Made by a program: the position numbers and the translations under genes. The notes beneath the pieces were generated by a model. The model did no database searches. It saw only the letters and a list, made by a program, of their open reading frames with translations, and had not been told where the DNA came from. DNA of 64,000 bases from Solen grandis (Eukaryota > Mollusca > Bivalvia > Adapedonta > Solenidae): contig CM037790.1 of the NCBI GenBank assembly GCA_021229015.1, positions 53,856,901-53,920,900 on the forward strand, read 5' to 3'. Below, piece by piece: positions 1 to 11,698 of this stretch; the stretch's first letter is position 1; every line of letters starts with the position of its first letter.

Positions 1-1030
1 TTCATGAATTATGATAGTACGCTAGTAATTTTAAAAAGAAAAATATAAAACTAAAGTCCCATCAGTGACAACATTAGTTTCCGCTTAAATGAACGATCAT
101 TTCCATTCAGTTATTCAGTTTACGAGTCGGTTGGTTCGAACAGTATATTATTCGTTAGACTGGCTAGTTGAATTCGGTTTACAATGATCTTTCAAACATT
201 TGGTCGCAATGTTTTAGTATACTTTTTACACAATAGACTATGTTGTTTAATACTAATGATCATTACCTTTCAAGTATGTAGTCGCAGGCTTGAATGCTAT
301 TTTTCCTATGACACACCAAATTATTAAATGTGAATAAATATATAATTGTTTCACTTTTTTAACGCAATAATTGAACACGTGTCACACAAAAGACCATGTA
401 TCTGAATACAGTTCATAAGACCCTTTAATTCAAATAACCATAATCTTTCAAGTATTTGATCGCAATATATGAACACTTTTCGTACAATACACGATGTCGT
501 TGAATACAGTTGACAGCCATTTTTCAATTATTCAGTCGCAAGCTTAAAATCTAATTTTCGTAAGATTAACCAAGTATTATATTTGAATAACAACAATCTT
601 CCCAAAATTTATTCGCAATATTTTTTATCCAATACACTATTTTGGTAAATACGGTTGAACATCAGCTATCTTATTTTAAGTCGCGAGCTTGAAATCTGTT
701 TTTCATATTAAGGTAAACCTAGTTGAAATAACCTTTGAATTATCTTTTGATTGTGTAGTCAAGAGATTGAAAACTTTTTTTTTCTTCTTTTTTTGTTTTT
801 TCTTCAATTTATTACAGGCGAATACATATAATCTTTTCTTTTTTATCGCATTGTTTAAATACGAATTACACAATAGACGATGTAATTAGATACGGTAGTC
901 TATCACCTTTCAATTATGCAACGGCGAGCTTGAAAACTTCTAATCAAATAGAAAAAGCAGTCGTAAAATTCAAACTACTATGATTTTTCAAATAATTGCT
1001 CGGAATGAATGAACATTATTTAATTATTTT
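1..1030. repeat. Decayed tandem satellite, ~75-80 bp unit
   Basis: A short core (TTTCAAntatt followed by a TCGCAA or TCGCGAGCTTGAA variant) recurs at about 202, 281, 361, 459, 534, 610, 681, 757, 846, 922 and 990. Spacing is mostly 70-98 bases, so this is roughly eleven strongly diverged units. Alternate units resemble each other more (one type reads TCGCAATAT, the other TCGCGAGCTTGAA), suggesting a dimeric higher-order repeat. The short open frame at 689-889 starts at TTG inside the array and is not a gene. Confidence 0.55.
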
Positions 1031-1035
1031 TTTTT

Positions 1036-1165
1036 CCGGTGTCAGGATAATGTGAACCAAATGACTGGGCATAGTATCGGCGTGACACTGCAGTGTGGCA
1101 GCACTAAATCTGTCTTAAGTAGACTTCGTCTACTTAGGACAAAAATACTGTCAGCAGGACTTTAA
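1036..1165 (+). mobile_element. SINE fragment (3' body)
   Basis: The segment with GTGTCAGGATAATGTGA, CTGCAGTGTGGCAGCACTA and a terminal GGACTTTAAACCC matches the 3' body of the SINE copies at 19268-19550 and 29827-30068. It lacks the tRNA-like head. Inside it, GTAGACTTCGTCTAC forms a small palindrome. Confidence 0.6.
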
Positions 1166-2160
1166 ACCCAAAACATACAAGAAAAACACACCCCTTGGTG
1201 GCAGTATTTCCCCAAAAATGTCATCGCTTGAGTTATAAAGTAAACTTGAACCAGTAACAATACAACCAACAATATACATTTCCAGTTTTAACAGTGAAAA
1301 TTTAAGCCCTCCCCGCCCCCCTTTTTCCTTTCATGGCAAGATCAACTGCTCACAAACAGCAGCACACACCAAACCAATCTTTTGTGTAAACCAGGTCAAC
1401 CATTGACTTCCTGATATTCCAATATGACTATATGTCAAGTCATTTTTAAAATCAACAGTAAGTTTTTAAAAATGAATATGCAGATACTACTTAAACTTAT
1501 AATAGCGAAAAGCCACAGAAAAAAAAGACAAAGATAATAAGAATTATACATAGTGTTATTATGACGAAAATATGATAGGCACCAAAGAGCCTGTATTAAA
1601 GTTCAAAGAAGCTAACATTGCAGATCAAGGAAAAATATTAACTTTAAACAGATTTAGGCCGAATTTCAGAAGAAAAAAACAACAACAACTGCTATTTGAG
1701 AATTTCCCTTAAATTAGTACTACTATTATGAGCACTTTTACAGGTCTTGATAAATGACAATATATTTTGAATCTATATTGTTTCACCAAAACAAATATAT
1801 AAAAAAGTTACCGTCACATGAAGGAACTATTGACATTTGCATTGCCCTATCCTCATTTCGCTTTTAATGATTAAAATGAAAACACATAAGCAATACAAAA
1901 ATGGATTAATTTCAAATATATATATACACACACAACAGACCGTTGTACGGAAAACACCGACATCGGACGATGTGTACGTGATCAGCATTGGAGTAGTTCA
2001 ATTTACTCTTGAGAAACATGGGTGTTCCAATGTGAGGAAAGTTTATCTTCTGATACTTAAAACTTCGTATCTTGCATAATAATTGCTTTTGGTATTTCGG
2101 CATTTCTTTGTAAGGAAAACAAAGGGTATAAACAGTGCTCTCCAATCGTCGTTTTAAAAA
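1166..2160. other. Gene-free AT-rich stretch
   Basis: No exon, conserved motif or clear repeat seen. Open frames here are short and biased to Lys/Asn/Ile. Confidence 0.5.
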
Positions 2161-2164
2161 GCGT

Positions 2165-2197
<33 letters not shown>

Positions 2198-2209
2198 GGG
2201 GGGGGGGGG
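2165..2209. repeat. (GT)n followed by a 29-base G run
   Basis: A short GT microsatellite runs directly into 29 consecutive G residues (2181-2209). A run this long can fold as a G-quadruplex and is prone to length error in sequencing. The poly-Gly and poly-Pro frames across it are artefacts of the run. Confidence 0.9.
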
Positions 2210-3109
2210 AGTGCATAAATTATCTCACGACCGTCTCTGTTGTTTGTCTTATGGCATAGTCTTATATGATATATCATTTGTTTCCTCTTATAAATTAAAT
2301 ACATTTTATCCGAAAGTTGTCTGTTGCAAGTTTGCAAGCGACATCTGATTTTTACAATAAAGTACACCTAGTTAGTACGCCTCTTTTCCTCTCTCTTTGT
2401 GGAGAAAACAAACAAGTACAAAAGGTTTGTGCAAAATCATTTTTTTATACTTAGTCATAATTATAAACCTTCTTCGCGAGATCAAACTTTAGCAAACTAT
2501 TGTAAAATTAAAATATCAAATTGCTTGCATGATTAAACTTGTAAGGGTACTTATCATTATGTTTCTCTTTTAGAAAGACGTCTAAATACCCTAGCAATGT
2601 GAGGTAATTTAAGATTACTTTCACATGTCGCATACTCATGTAAATTGCCTGTTCATTTCAAGGTATATATCTATATTTTAGGAAGACGATTTGAATATTA
2701 CATTTATGATAAAAATTTAGTATTAATAATCTTGCGGGTATTTTTTTTTATTTTTTTTTTTTTTTTTATGAACTTACACAGGAAAAGATGTCAGAAACCA
2801 CAAGGCCTAGAGCTTAGCTATTTGATGTTTAACATGGCTAAGTGACCCTCTACTATAATTATTCACCTTTCTTTTTAAATTGAGCCTGTCTTTTCTTAAG
2901 TCTGAAAATGGAAAACTTCATAAACCACAATGCCTGCCTGTTGTTTTGATATTTGGGTATAACATGGTCTAGCGGACATCAATCAAGTTTGTTATAAACA
3001 TTGCCCTGACACCAGGAGTCACTTGCTTTCAAAAGACAGAGAGTCTTACTCTCAGCAGCCATATGGTCTAGAGTTTTGGTTTTGGTAAAATTTGGCATTT
3101 AACATGGGT

Positions 3110-3154
<45 letters not shown>

Positions 3155-5330
3155 AAAAAAAGCTCTTGTCAGAAATAACAAGGCACGGAGTAAAAATATT
3201 TGGTGTGTGATATGGCCTAGTGGATCCCTCGCAAGTTTGTTCAAAACATGGCCCTCGGGTCATAAATACCCGCCCAAGGGAACTCTTGGTTTCTTAAAGA
3301 CTTTTACATAACTACTTATATAATATTAATGCAATCTTATGGCTGTGATCTATATTTCACAGAAAAAATAATATGATTAACCTATACTTTCCTTTGGTTT
3401 TAAGCTTTTTTCGGTAAAAGGATTTTAAATGTTATGTATGTGACCAATATCTCACGATTGAACGAACATGGTGAAATTGGTAATTCTTTCTCATGTTTTT
3501 AAACTTTTCTTTCTATGAAGATGACTTTGTATGGTCTTGAAACCTGGTACACATGTACATGTAAATGAACTAATTAATATTTATGCAATTTTATCAGATT
3601 CACCTTTGATTTTAAGCTTTTTTTCTATGAAGATGTCTTTACATTATCATGAAACTTGATAGAAATAAACTGTCCATCACAATAATTGATTTAAAAACAT
3701 ACAAGAAAATATTTACCAACGTTTGCCAGCGGGGCATCAGCGTCGCAGAGACACATTTCCTTGATTTAAATTTTCTTTTCAGAATGGAGCATCGAATTTG
3801 GTGTATGATATGTAGCCAAGTTGCGCTCCATCAGTTGTGTTCAAATTTTTGTCTTGGGTTCAAAGTTGGCCCCCACTCAAGGTTCACTTCATTTTATATA
3901 AACTTTAAAAACAAGTTTTAAAATCATAATTTTGAAACAACATAGTCGATAGATATTTGGTAGATGTGACCCTAAGGTCACCTTTGTTTGAATGTAAATA
4001 CTGTAAAAAATGCTGGTAAATTTAGAATTTACCTATTTGAAATTTATTCACTGTGAAAAAAAAGATGAAAGTTAAATTCTAATCCTGTAGTTTTAAAATA
4101 CGGATCGAGGTTTTTTATTGAAGTTAAATTGCAGATCGAAACCAAAGACATTTGTCGCTTACTACGAGTGGCTCCCTGTTGATATTACTATATCAAGGGG
4201 GCATTGATGGCTAATTAAGCTACCAATATCCCTTTAGAAACCAAATACCTATATTCACTCCGACGGTTTCAATTTCAAGCATGCTCTTGATTTTTTTCAG
4301 ACTATCTGCTTTTTCAAAGATAAGTACATAATGTAATTACGTTTAAAAAAGTCCCATTCAAAGATATACATACTGATAAGACCATAATCCTTGTCTTGAT
4401 ATAGACCACAAGTATAATAGACTTATGCGAAATCAGAATGATCTTTATTAATATTCAGTTATATCTATACACATGACCTTGGCCGGGCGTTTGACGCTTA
4501 TCTTAAACTATCATATTATCTGATTGAGTGCATTTCAATGTCATTTTCTTTTAAAATACATTTTGAAATACCCTGGCAATGTACTTGAATATCAAGATAA
4601 CCCCACACGATCGGGCCGCCTTTAAAAAGAGTCTTTGTTTCCCCACTCCCGACCCTAGTCTTGAGAAGTGGGTCGGTAGGTAGGTAAAATTATTTTCCCC
4701 TGCTTATTCAATATAATGACCTACATATGTCACAGATACCCTCAACTTGCAGTCTTGTGCAAGCTGTATTTGTCCTTTCTTCTATTAATACTGTTCCATC
4801 GAAAACAATACTTGACTTAGTGTATTAAGTTTCTATTCAGATATTATAAGCTCAGCATCAAAAAGAACAAAGAGTTAACTTCTCTTATCATTTTCTATTT
4901 AATACATAAAACATAAATAATTTAAAATGATTCCAATGTTAAAAAGGCGGACTAGATAGTATATGACTACTTAAAAATGTATGATTTATACATGTACTTG
5001 AACAGTTTGACAAGACTTAAACTGACGCGTAAAATTTGGTAAGTCCTGCATGATATCTTTGAATTCTTCATTCCAAGTGAAGTCGTTATCGTACTAGCGG
5101 ATAAGATTTGTGTATACTGGAACTGATTTCTCTGATTTATCTGAAACAAGGAAAGATTTATCGATGCACATATGGCGAAACAGTGGACGCTTAAATTCCA
5201 TTTACTCATGTTTACCAACATTTACGCTGTGCACGGATGAAACGGAAATCATAGCAGCATAGCAACGTACATTTTTTCCGGCTCTGAGTTCTGTTTCTAG
5301 TAAGCGCGTCAGAAACCATTTACATTCGGC
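2210..5330. other. Gene-free AT-rich stretch with a TA microsatellite
   Basis: No gene is supported. It contains a (TA)n microsatellite at 3112-3152, poly-T runs near 2743-2767, and faint ancient-repeat resemblance (phrases about 'ggcccta..' and 'atgaagatg') around 2870-3960. The 3649-3921 open frame shows no recognisable domain. Confidence 0.45.
3112..3152. repeat. (TA)n microsatellite
   Basis: About twenty uninterrupted TA dinucleotides followed by an A run. Confidence 0.95.
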
Positions 5331-5378
5331 CAGGGCTTGCTATAAGGCAAAATTCTTGGAAGTCCGGACTTCTATGGA
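5331..5378 (+). repeat. Left arm of a long inverted repeat pair
   Basis: This 48-base arm begins CAGGGCTTGCTATAAGGCA and contains the palindrome GAAGTCCGGACTTC. Its reverse complement, with few differences, is at 8053-8100. Both arms start CAGGGCTTG at their outer ends and point inward, as terminal inverted repeats do. A CAGGG start is typical of hAT elements, but the 8-base flanks differ on the two sides, so no target duplication supports that. Confidence 0.6.
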
Positions 5379-5429
5379 TAAAAAAAACTGGAAGTCCCAA
5401 ACAAAAGAAATGGATGTCCCAGATCTTCC

Positions 5430-5490
5430 CCTGTAAGTGAGATTTTTGCTCTTTTATGTTATTTTCAAGGGCAGATAACTCAAAATCAAG
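5430..5490 (+). repeat. Inner inverted repeat, left copy
   Basis: Contains GTAAGTGAGATTTTTGCTCT and GGGCAGATAACTCAA. An inverted, diverged copy is at 5758-5819, so the ~390-base region between 5430 and 5819 could fold into a long hairpin or be a decayed foldback element inside the 5331-8100 region. Confidence 0.55.
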
Positions 5491-5757
5491 CCTATAGATA
5501 CCTTATTTTATTTCACATTATTTTTTGTTGCTTCATTTCCAGTCAATATGCAAAGTTTTAAACAATTATGTTCAGTAGATTTTACACTATGCTTCAGTAG
5601 ATAAACACTGCGTTTATCTTGTAAAAAATCTATATATTCGCTCGCGTATGCGACTATACTATAAAAATCTGTTGCAAAGACTTTCTAAACCTTTTACACA
5701 GTGACAGAAAATACAGAACCAAACATCGATTTTGAATTAAATGAAGTGTTGCTAGCC

Positions 5758-5819
5758 CATGATATTGAGTTATCTGCCCTTTAAAAGGACGGGAAAGAGC
5801 AAAACCCTCACTTTCAGGG
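5758..5819 (-). repeat. Inner inverted repeat, right copy
   Basis: Reverse-complement partner of 5430-5490 (GGGCAGATAACTCAA and a GTGAGGGTTTTGCTCT variant on the minus strand). Confidence 0.55.
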
Positions 5820-6585
5820 ACAGATAACTCGAAGTAGAATGGTGACCCAATTTTTTCCCTATAAATTTGTTTTTTGTGTAATTTTCTATAATCATGCAGT
5901 TTTAGCATACCTAAATTTCCTTACAGTGCATTTCTTAGCTTTGAGGTATAGAATGAAAGCTGATTTAGGTTTAACCAAAGGGCTCATGACGTTACCAAAA
6001 TTTCTGACGAAAATCACTCTGTAAATTAGTTCAAATTATCATGGGAAATAAATAATATTTGCATAATTTCCATCCATGACAGAACTTTACATGTCATAGC
6101 ACATCTATGCATAAATTTACATATATACCGCATTTGAAAGATCCAATTTTATTTTAGCTCTACTGCGGGGCAGGGCCCCTTTTTGTTAAATTTGGGGCCG
6201 ATTATGGGCCCCATTCCCTCTCTAAATCATATAAAAAAAATCTCTAATCAGTGAATAATTCACCCTTGAAACAAATAAATACCACGAAGCTACATTAACA
6301 TGATCCAGGTATTCACATCTCTGTAAATGCTCAACAATAAATTGTATCTTAGATAAAAAGTTTATTAGAAAGTTAGTGACGGTTGCAAAATAAAAAAAAA
6401 TAAAAAAACATGTACACGTATTTTGATAGAAAATTATATATTTCAAGATCATTCTTATTGATAATATTCACTGAAAAATCACCCCATCCCCTACAAAGAT
6501 ACAATGTGAAAAGTTCATTCTGTCAGGGCCCCGGCCCCAGTCCCCCGAAGTGAGAGAGGGCCCTGTTGGCTGTTAAATTCCCCAG

Positions 6586-6845
6586 AGCTTGTTCTCGGTA
6601 ATCTGATCTGTTTATCTTTATGCGACCGACTGAGAAGAACTTGTTCCCGGTAATCTGATCTGTTTATCTTTATGCGACCGACTGAGAAGAGCTTGTTCCC
6701 TATAATTTGATCTGTTTATCTTTCTGCGACCGACTGAGAAGAGCTTGTTCCCTATAATCTGATCTGTTTATCTTTATGCGACCGACTGAGAAGAGCTTGT
6801 TCCCTATAATCTGATCTGTTTATCTTTCTGCGACCGATTGAGAAG
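6586..6845. repeat. Tandem repeat, 5 copies of a 52-bp unit
   Basis: Five near-identical head-to-tail units, each starting AGCTTGTTCCC, containing ATCTGATCTGTTTATCTTT and ending CGACCGACTGAGAAG. The copies differ only by a few substitutions (CGG/CTA, TATG/TCTG), so the array is young. It lies inside the inverted-arm region 5331-8100. Confidence 0.93.
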
Positions 6846-6857
6846 GTACCTGTTTTT

Positions 6858-6873
6858 AGACGGCGATAAGCCG
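6858..6873. other. Short perfect hairpin
   Basis: GACGGC-gataa-GCCGTC directly follows the 52-bp array. No function can be assigned. Confidence 0.5.
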
Positions 6874-8052
6874 TCTTATGCTGAAAATCGAAATCAGGCC
6901 TTGCTAATTTCATATTTTCCACAACATTTTTATCTGTACCTCTCCGCGCTTAGTGCGGATCCATGCAATGCGATTCTGCACTAACGAATACGAGTGGAAT
7001 ATGTTACACAGGCGTTTAAATCATAACCGTAACCGCTTTTAGTATGTTACTGTTTGTTAACATGTTTTCTTTTGCCGTTATTTTTCACTGGAAGCATCAA
7101 TTTTAAGCGTGAAAAATATTTCCGTGACATTTCTTAACCAGAACAGCAACTCATCTTACGTACATGAAGATCTGCTCCTGTAAAAAGAAAAAGTAGTGCT
7201 CCGTATGTATGTAATTGACCTAGAGTAGTCCACACATTATTTTGCATGATGGCGAGTTAGGTTCGTCCCATGGCATTTCTTAACTTTGAAATAGATAGGC
7301 AAACATTCTAGTATCTTAAATAATCAAATACCTGGTCAATTTCTACATATACAAAACAACAGATAGAATTCGCTAGCACTAGAGAAAGAGAATGACCTAC
7401 TTAAGTATGCAGCTCTTTATGAATGAAAGGTTCATGACCTTTACTCCGGATTATTATGTTACAAACAGAACTTCTGTAGCAACAGCGGATGGAGTTTTTG
7501 TCGTCATGTGACTGCTTCAATAATTTCAGAAACTCTGGGTTTAGAATGTTAATCCCGTCGCCGTCTCTCAGCGCATTGTGCGCTTTGATTCTATAACGTC
7601 AGCGGTGCGGGAGTAAAGAGTTGCTTTCTCGCTCTATAATAATATATCGCCGCCCTGGGCCGGCAATAATTATCTTAACTTCCATATCTATCAGCAGCAT
7701 CTATCAGTCCATTTAGTATGAAGAACGACCCCAGTAAAACTCTCGAGTGAACTCAAGCATTGCAACCTGACACCCTGCCATAGACAGGTAATGGAATAGT
7801 GTGTATCTACACTCCAAATTAAGGTCATAACCCCAATGGATGTTACGAAACGCGTGCAATGAATGAATGAAATTATGAATGAAGGCGTCTTTCCCTGAAA
7901 TTTCAAGTTTAACCCCTGAATAAATTATTTTGGTGTTTCGTATGGTTTCTTGTTCTTGATAGGATGTGCGCGTGCAATGCATCAGACGATGTACACACAA
8001 GGTACACACATTGATGTTGCATTATTGGGGTGAAAACATAACAACTGGACGA
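6874..8052. other. Gene-free interior of the inverted-arm region
   Basis: No transposase or other coding signal was recognised. The minus-strand open frames between 7691 and 8193 overlap one another, have no domain, and one runs into a G-rich tract near 8158-8168. The interior may belong to a non-autonomous element. Confidence 0.4.
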
Positions 8053-8100
8053 CCATAGAAGTCCGGACTTCCAATAATTGTGCCTTAGTTCAAGCCCTGG
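8053..8100 (-). repeat. Right arm of the long inverted repeat pair
   Basis: Reverse complement of 5331-5378 with few mismatches, including the shared palindrome GAAGTCCGGACTTC. Confidence 0.6.
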
Positions 8101-8392
8101 AGTGACGTCGTTTTCGTATCGGACAAATTCGTACCAGGTAAAATTCTGTTTAAAAAGGGGGGGGGGGGTCGGTCGGGCGAGGGGAAAAAACAATTTATTT
8201 TCATCTTGTTAGGCAATTGGCAAAAAAGCAATACAACCTTTGGCCTTTAAAACAAATTTACACATGACCAAGAAAAACATACTTTTCCAAAAGGAAAAAA
8301 ATAAAAAGGAAAGACAGTTAATTAACAAACATCGAGTATAAACCTAGGTAATTAAATTCAATAAACAGATATATGTATATTATTAAATATGG

Positions 8393-8877
8393 TTATGGAG
8401 CAGTTAATATTTCAAGGGATTGTTTTCTTATCTGAGATGCTTCATTAATAATTGGCTGTATTGAGTATCAAATTTTTATTTTCTGACGACATAATGCTAA
8501 TTAATTTTTGTATAGTCGGCCATGACGAGTATGTTACCTAAATATTTTTGTCTTAAGTTAGCATATACTGGACAGCAAAGCAAGAAATGATATTCCGATT
8601 CAGTCGTGTTACTATTACAAACTCTACATTTACGTTCATGTCTCATATTACCATTAAATCTACCGAATTCAATTTCCAAAGTATGTGAAGTAACTCTAAA
8701 ACATGTCATTTGCCTGCGTAACTTATCATTTTGGATGTCAGATAAATATTTTTCTTAACCGAAATTTAATTTAAATCGCTTATAATAATCTAATTTCGAT
8801 TTATTAAAGGTGGCCTCATGTACATTTCCTATCCAGTTCAAATTATATGACAATTTACCGGACATGAATATTACATT
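8393..8877 (-). pseudogene. C-terminal fragment of a LINE reverse-transcriptase ORF
   Basis: On the minus strand the frame reads through NLNWIGNVHEATFNKSKLDY, then an in-frame TAA, then KYLSDIQNDKLRRQ, FRVTSHTLEIEFGRFNG, ERKCRVCNSN and EYHFLLCCPVYANLR. The combination FRxSSHxLxIExGR plus CxxC...HFLxxCP is the usual C-terminal tail of ORF2 in non-LTR retrotransposons. After a second break the frame resumes as NEASQIRKQSLEILTAP and a stop near 8393. There is thus at least one nonsense change and one frameshift, and the RT and endonuclease domains are absent: a 5'-truncated, dead copy. Assignment to a LINE clade is not possible from this piece. Confidence 0.75.
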
Positions 8878-9419
8878 GATGATATTAATGGCCAACCTTT
8901 ACAAGTAAAAATCTTCGATATTAATAACTCATTGTATTGTGTCTTCATTCTGCTTCTATGTTAACAAATGAAAAGTAGCATAACGTGTGGGGACGATTTG
9001 TCTGTGTCTGAATTACTGTTTAATCATTAATTTTCATTGACATTAAATTTCGTTGATTATGTGCCTAAGTGAATTTAGTGGGTACATTTATTCGTTGATC
9101 TTGTTATATAAAACGTGAGGTCTATATAAAAGACAAGTTTTCGGTTGGATTAATATTCGTGGGTAAAACAACCCTTTACGAATTCGTCGAAAAATAGTGT
9201 GCCACAAAAATTAATGATTTCACAGTACAATTATGTACTTTATGTATAGAACCCAATTAAAACTATGAAATTTATATAGAGCCGATTCAGAACTGATTGT
9301 TGCAATTTTTTTTCTTTCTTTCTTTTTTTGTGGAAATAACTATCGTGACATTAATAGAAGTATAAAAACATGAACTTAAATATAATTACCTAACTAAACC
9401 TATACACAATATTATCCCG
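8878..9419. other. Gene-free stretch
   Basis: AT-rich with no exon or repeat recognised. Confidence 0.4.
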
Positions 9420-9496
9420 TAAGGACCGGGGATCGAACCCACGACATTCCGGTTCCGAGGCGGACCCTCAAACCACTCGGCCACCAGGACCGGTAT
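9420..9496 (-). mobile_element. tRNA-like SINE head
   Basis: The minus strand carries an A-box-like TGGCCGAGTGGT and a perfect B box GGTTCGATCCC at tRNA spacing, as in the internal Pol III promoter of tRNA-derived SINEs. The acceptor and anticodon stems do not fold convincingly and no CCA-proximal structure is visible, so I call a SINE head (the same style of head as the other SINEs here) rather than a tRNA gene. Confidence 0.6.
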
Positions 9497-9499
9497 TTT

Positions 9500-10215
9500 T
9501 GAATGTCAACTGAGTCGTAACAGATATGGTATCATTGTACAGATAGAAACAGGTAAAAAAGCAATATAACCTATAATCATGTATTACAAGATATGAAAAT
9601 GTTTAACAATTTGCTGAACATGTCAAATTCAAGGTTTTAACATTTACAATTTCTAAAGCCAGTGTATAAAGTCATGTTTTTCAACACATTAAAACATTTT
9701 AGTTTCTGTCATTACGATGCGGAATGAAAATTCGTTGCTAGGCAACAGGTAACTAAGAAAAACTACCCCTACTCACCTGGAGAAATCTCCTTAGCACACT
9801 TTGGGCACTTTGGCATGTTGGCTACTCGTATATGACAAACTGTACACGAATGCCCTCTTTGGTAGACTGAAGCGAGACAAGCCTCTATATGCGCGGGTTT
9901 ATGTTGAATTTGTAGCAGTATTGCGCAACTTATTCAAACTGCAAGATTGAGAAAATTCATTCGTTATAAATGAAAGGACTTTCTGCTAGCTTTGTCAAAC
10001 GTAAGAGCTTAATACCGTTTGAAAGGATTTCAAATTCCCTTCTTTTTATTTGCTTTTGTATGGCCTGTCTATGGCTCTTTGCGAACCTGAAGGATATGGT
10101 AAAAGTAACTGAAAATCAATACTGATTTTGATATAACTTTCTTATAACTTGACCAGTTACAGTAATCTATGTATGAAATCAAATATCATGAAAATCCCTA
10201 CAGTTCGATTGTTTA
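9500..10215. other. Gene-free stretch
   Basis: No feature recognised. Confidence 0.4.
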
Positions 10216-10216
10216 G

Positions 10217-10445
10217 GTTGATGTTGTTGTTGTTATTGTATTGGGGTTTACCGTCGCTGCGATAGTATTTCAATCATATAGCGACGTCCAGCTAATTACA
10301 GGTGGAGGAAGACCCCGAGTACACAGAGGTACCCGGGTAGAACCACTGACCTACCGTAAGCCAGCTGGAAGGCTTCCTCACATGAAAAATCCGAAGTCCC
10401 TCCCGGGATTCGAACCCACAGCGGTGAGGGCCTGAGTGATAACAT
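10217..10445 (-). mobile_element. tRNA-derived SINE with (AAC)n tail
   Basis: Reading the minus strand: B box GGTTCGAATCCCG (10404-10416), a conserved body (GTGAGGAAGCCTTCCAGCTG, TACCCGGGTACCTCTGTG, TTAGCTGGACGTCGC) and a 3' end GGTAAACCCCAATACAA followed by an AAC-type simple repeat, seen on the plus strand as GTTGTTGTT. This is a complete-looking bivalve-type SINE. The plus-strand open frame over it is a shadow. Confidence 0.8.
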
Positions 10446-10794
10446 AGGTCTAGCTTGCTAGGTTTTCAAGATACACTGTATAAGCAAATACGGCAAAATC
10501 TCTTAAATTTTGCTTGTCAGAAATTCTTATTTTCCATGTAACTTTCTTTAAACTTTGACCAATTACAAACAACTATGTTCAAAATCAAATGTCTTGATAT
10601 TCTCTTCATTTCACTTGCTTAATGTATGGACTTATCTACTATGACTTTCAAGATGTAAGCCGTTAAGCCTTTAGATAACGGCAAAATCGCTAAAGTTTTA
10701 CATGTTTAAATTCTTATTTTTGATGTAAGTTCCTTATACTTTAACCAAGTTCAAAAGCTAAGGCACCTATTGTCGTCTTACAATATTTCATATA

Positions 10795-11297
10795 TTTTCT
10801 TTTCCGTTGCCATAATGGCAATCAGAGTTCTACATGAATCAAGTTTATTTTAGCAACTTTTGTGAAGATTTACCCAAGAATCATCCCTGCCAAGTTAAAT
10901 CAAATTCTGTCCAGAGGTTTTAGAGATGTCATTTAAAGATTTCACTATATACATATAAGGCAAATTAGCCCCGCCCCTTGCGGCCATGTGTTTTAGATCG
11001 GAATAATTTTAGCTATCTTTGTAGAAGGTTCCCCATGGAACAACTGTTGTAAAACATTTTGAAATCTGGCCAGTAATTTTGAAGGAGATGATTTTTGAAA
11101 GTATTCATAATTTGTTTCTTCCCGTTCTGCATGGATCAAGTTTATTTTAGCAAATTTTGTGAAGATTCACACAAGGATCATCCCTGCCAAATTTAATTAA
11201 ATTCTGCCAAAACGGTTTCAAAGGAGATGTCATTTAAGAAAATTGTTGACGAGGCACAACGACAGACGCAGGGTGATCACAGAAGCTCACCTCGAGC
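10795..11297 (-). mobile_element. Hairpin-headed tandem-repeat element, cut by gap
   Basis: The minus strand begins at the gap edge with GAGGTGAGCTTCTGTGATC and CGTCTGTCG, then has repeated units with CAGAATTTAATTAAA, GGCAGGGATGATCCTTG and AAAATAAACTTGATCC. These match the plus-strand element at 45545-47508. The gap begins inside what would be its 5' palindrome. Confidence 0.75.
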
Positions 11298-11397
11298 NNN
11301 NNNNNNNNNNNNNNNNNNNNNNNNNNNNNNNNNNNNNNNNNNNNNNNNNNNNNNNNNNNNNNNNNNNNNNNNNNNNNNNNNNNNNNNNNNNNNNNNN
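11298..11397. other. Scaffold gap (100 N)
   Basis: Exactly 100 N, a conventional placeholder, so the true distance is unknown. Open frames reported across it are meaningless. Confidence 0.99.
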
Positions 11398-11698
11398 CAT
11401 AAAACGGTTGATAAGTCTTGGTCCATGCACGTTTATTAAAATACATTTTCTTATTAAGTTACTTGGTCCTTTGAGAAAAAGCTAATTACAAAATGATGAT
11501 ACTATTTTTGATTACTTTACATCTATTTTGTTTCACATACCAAGTACCTAAGATATTCATATGAATAGATGAAGAAACAGCAGATATAACTTTATAACAT
11601 AGCTGAGAATGGGGTACCCCAATTCATGTAACAGGACAGACATATTTCATAAAATGTCAAATTACAAAATATCTAACATTATGTAACACTATTTCGAT

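Noticed and set aside
1912..2367. 151-residue minus-strand frame with a poly-Pro stretch
   Set aside because: It is created by the G run and GT repeat; no domain and no splice context.
9420..9496. Functional tRNA gene
   Set aside because: A and B boxes are present, but the cloverleaf stems do not pair well and similar heads occur in SINEs here.
11227..11485. Frames running through the N gap
   Set aside because: Sequence inside the gap is unknown, so the frames are meaningless; the left flank is a repeat.
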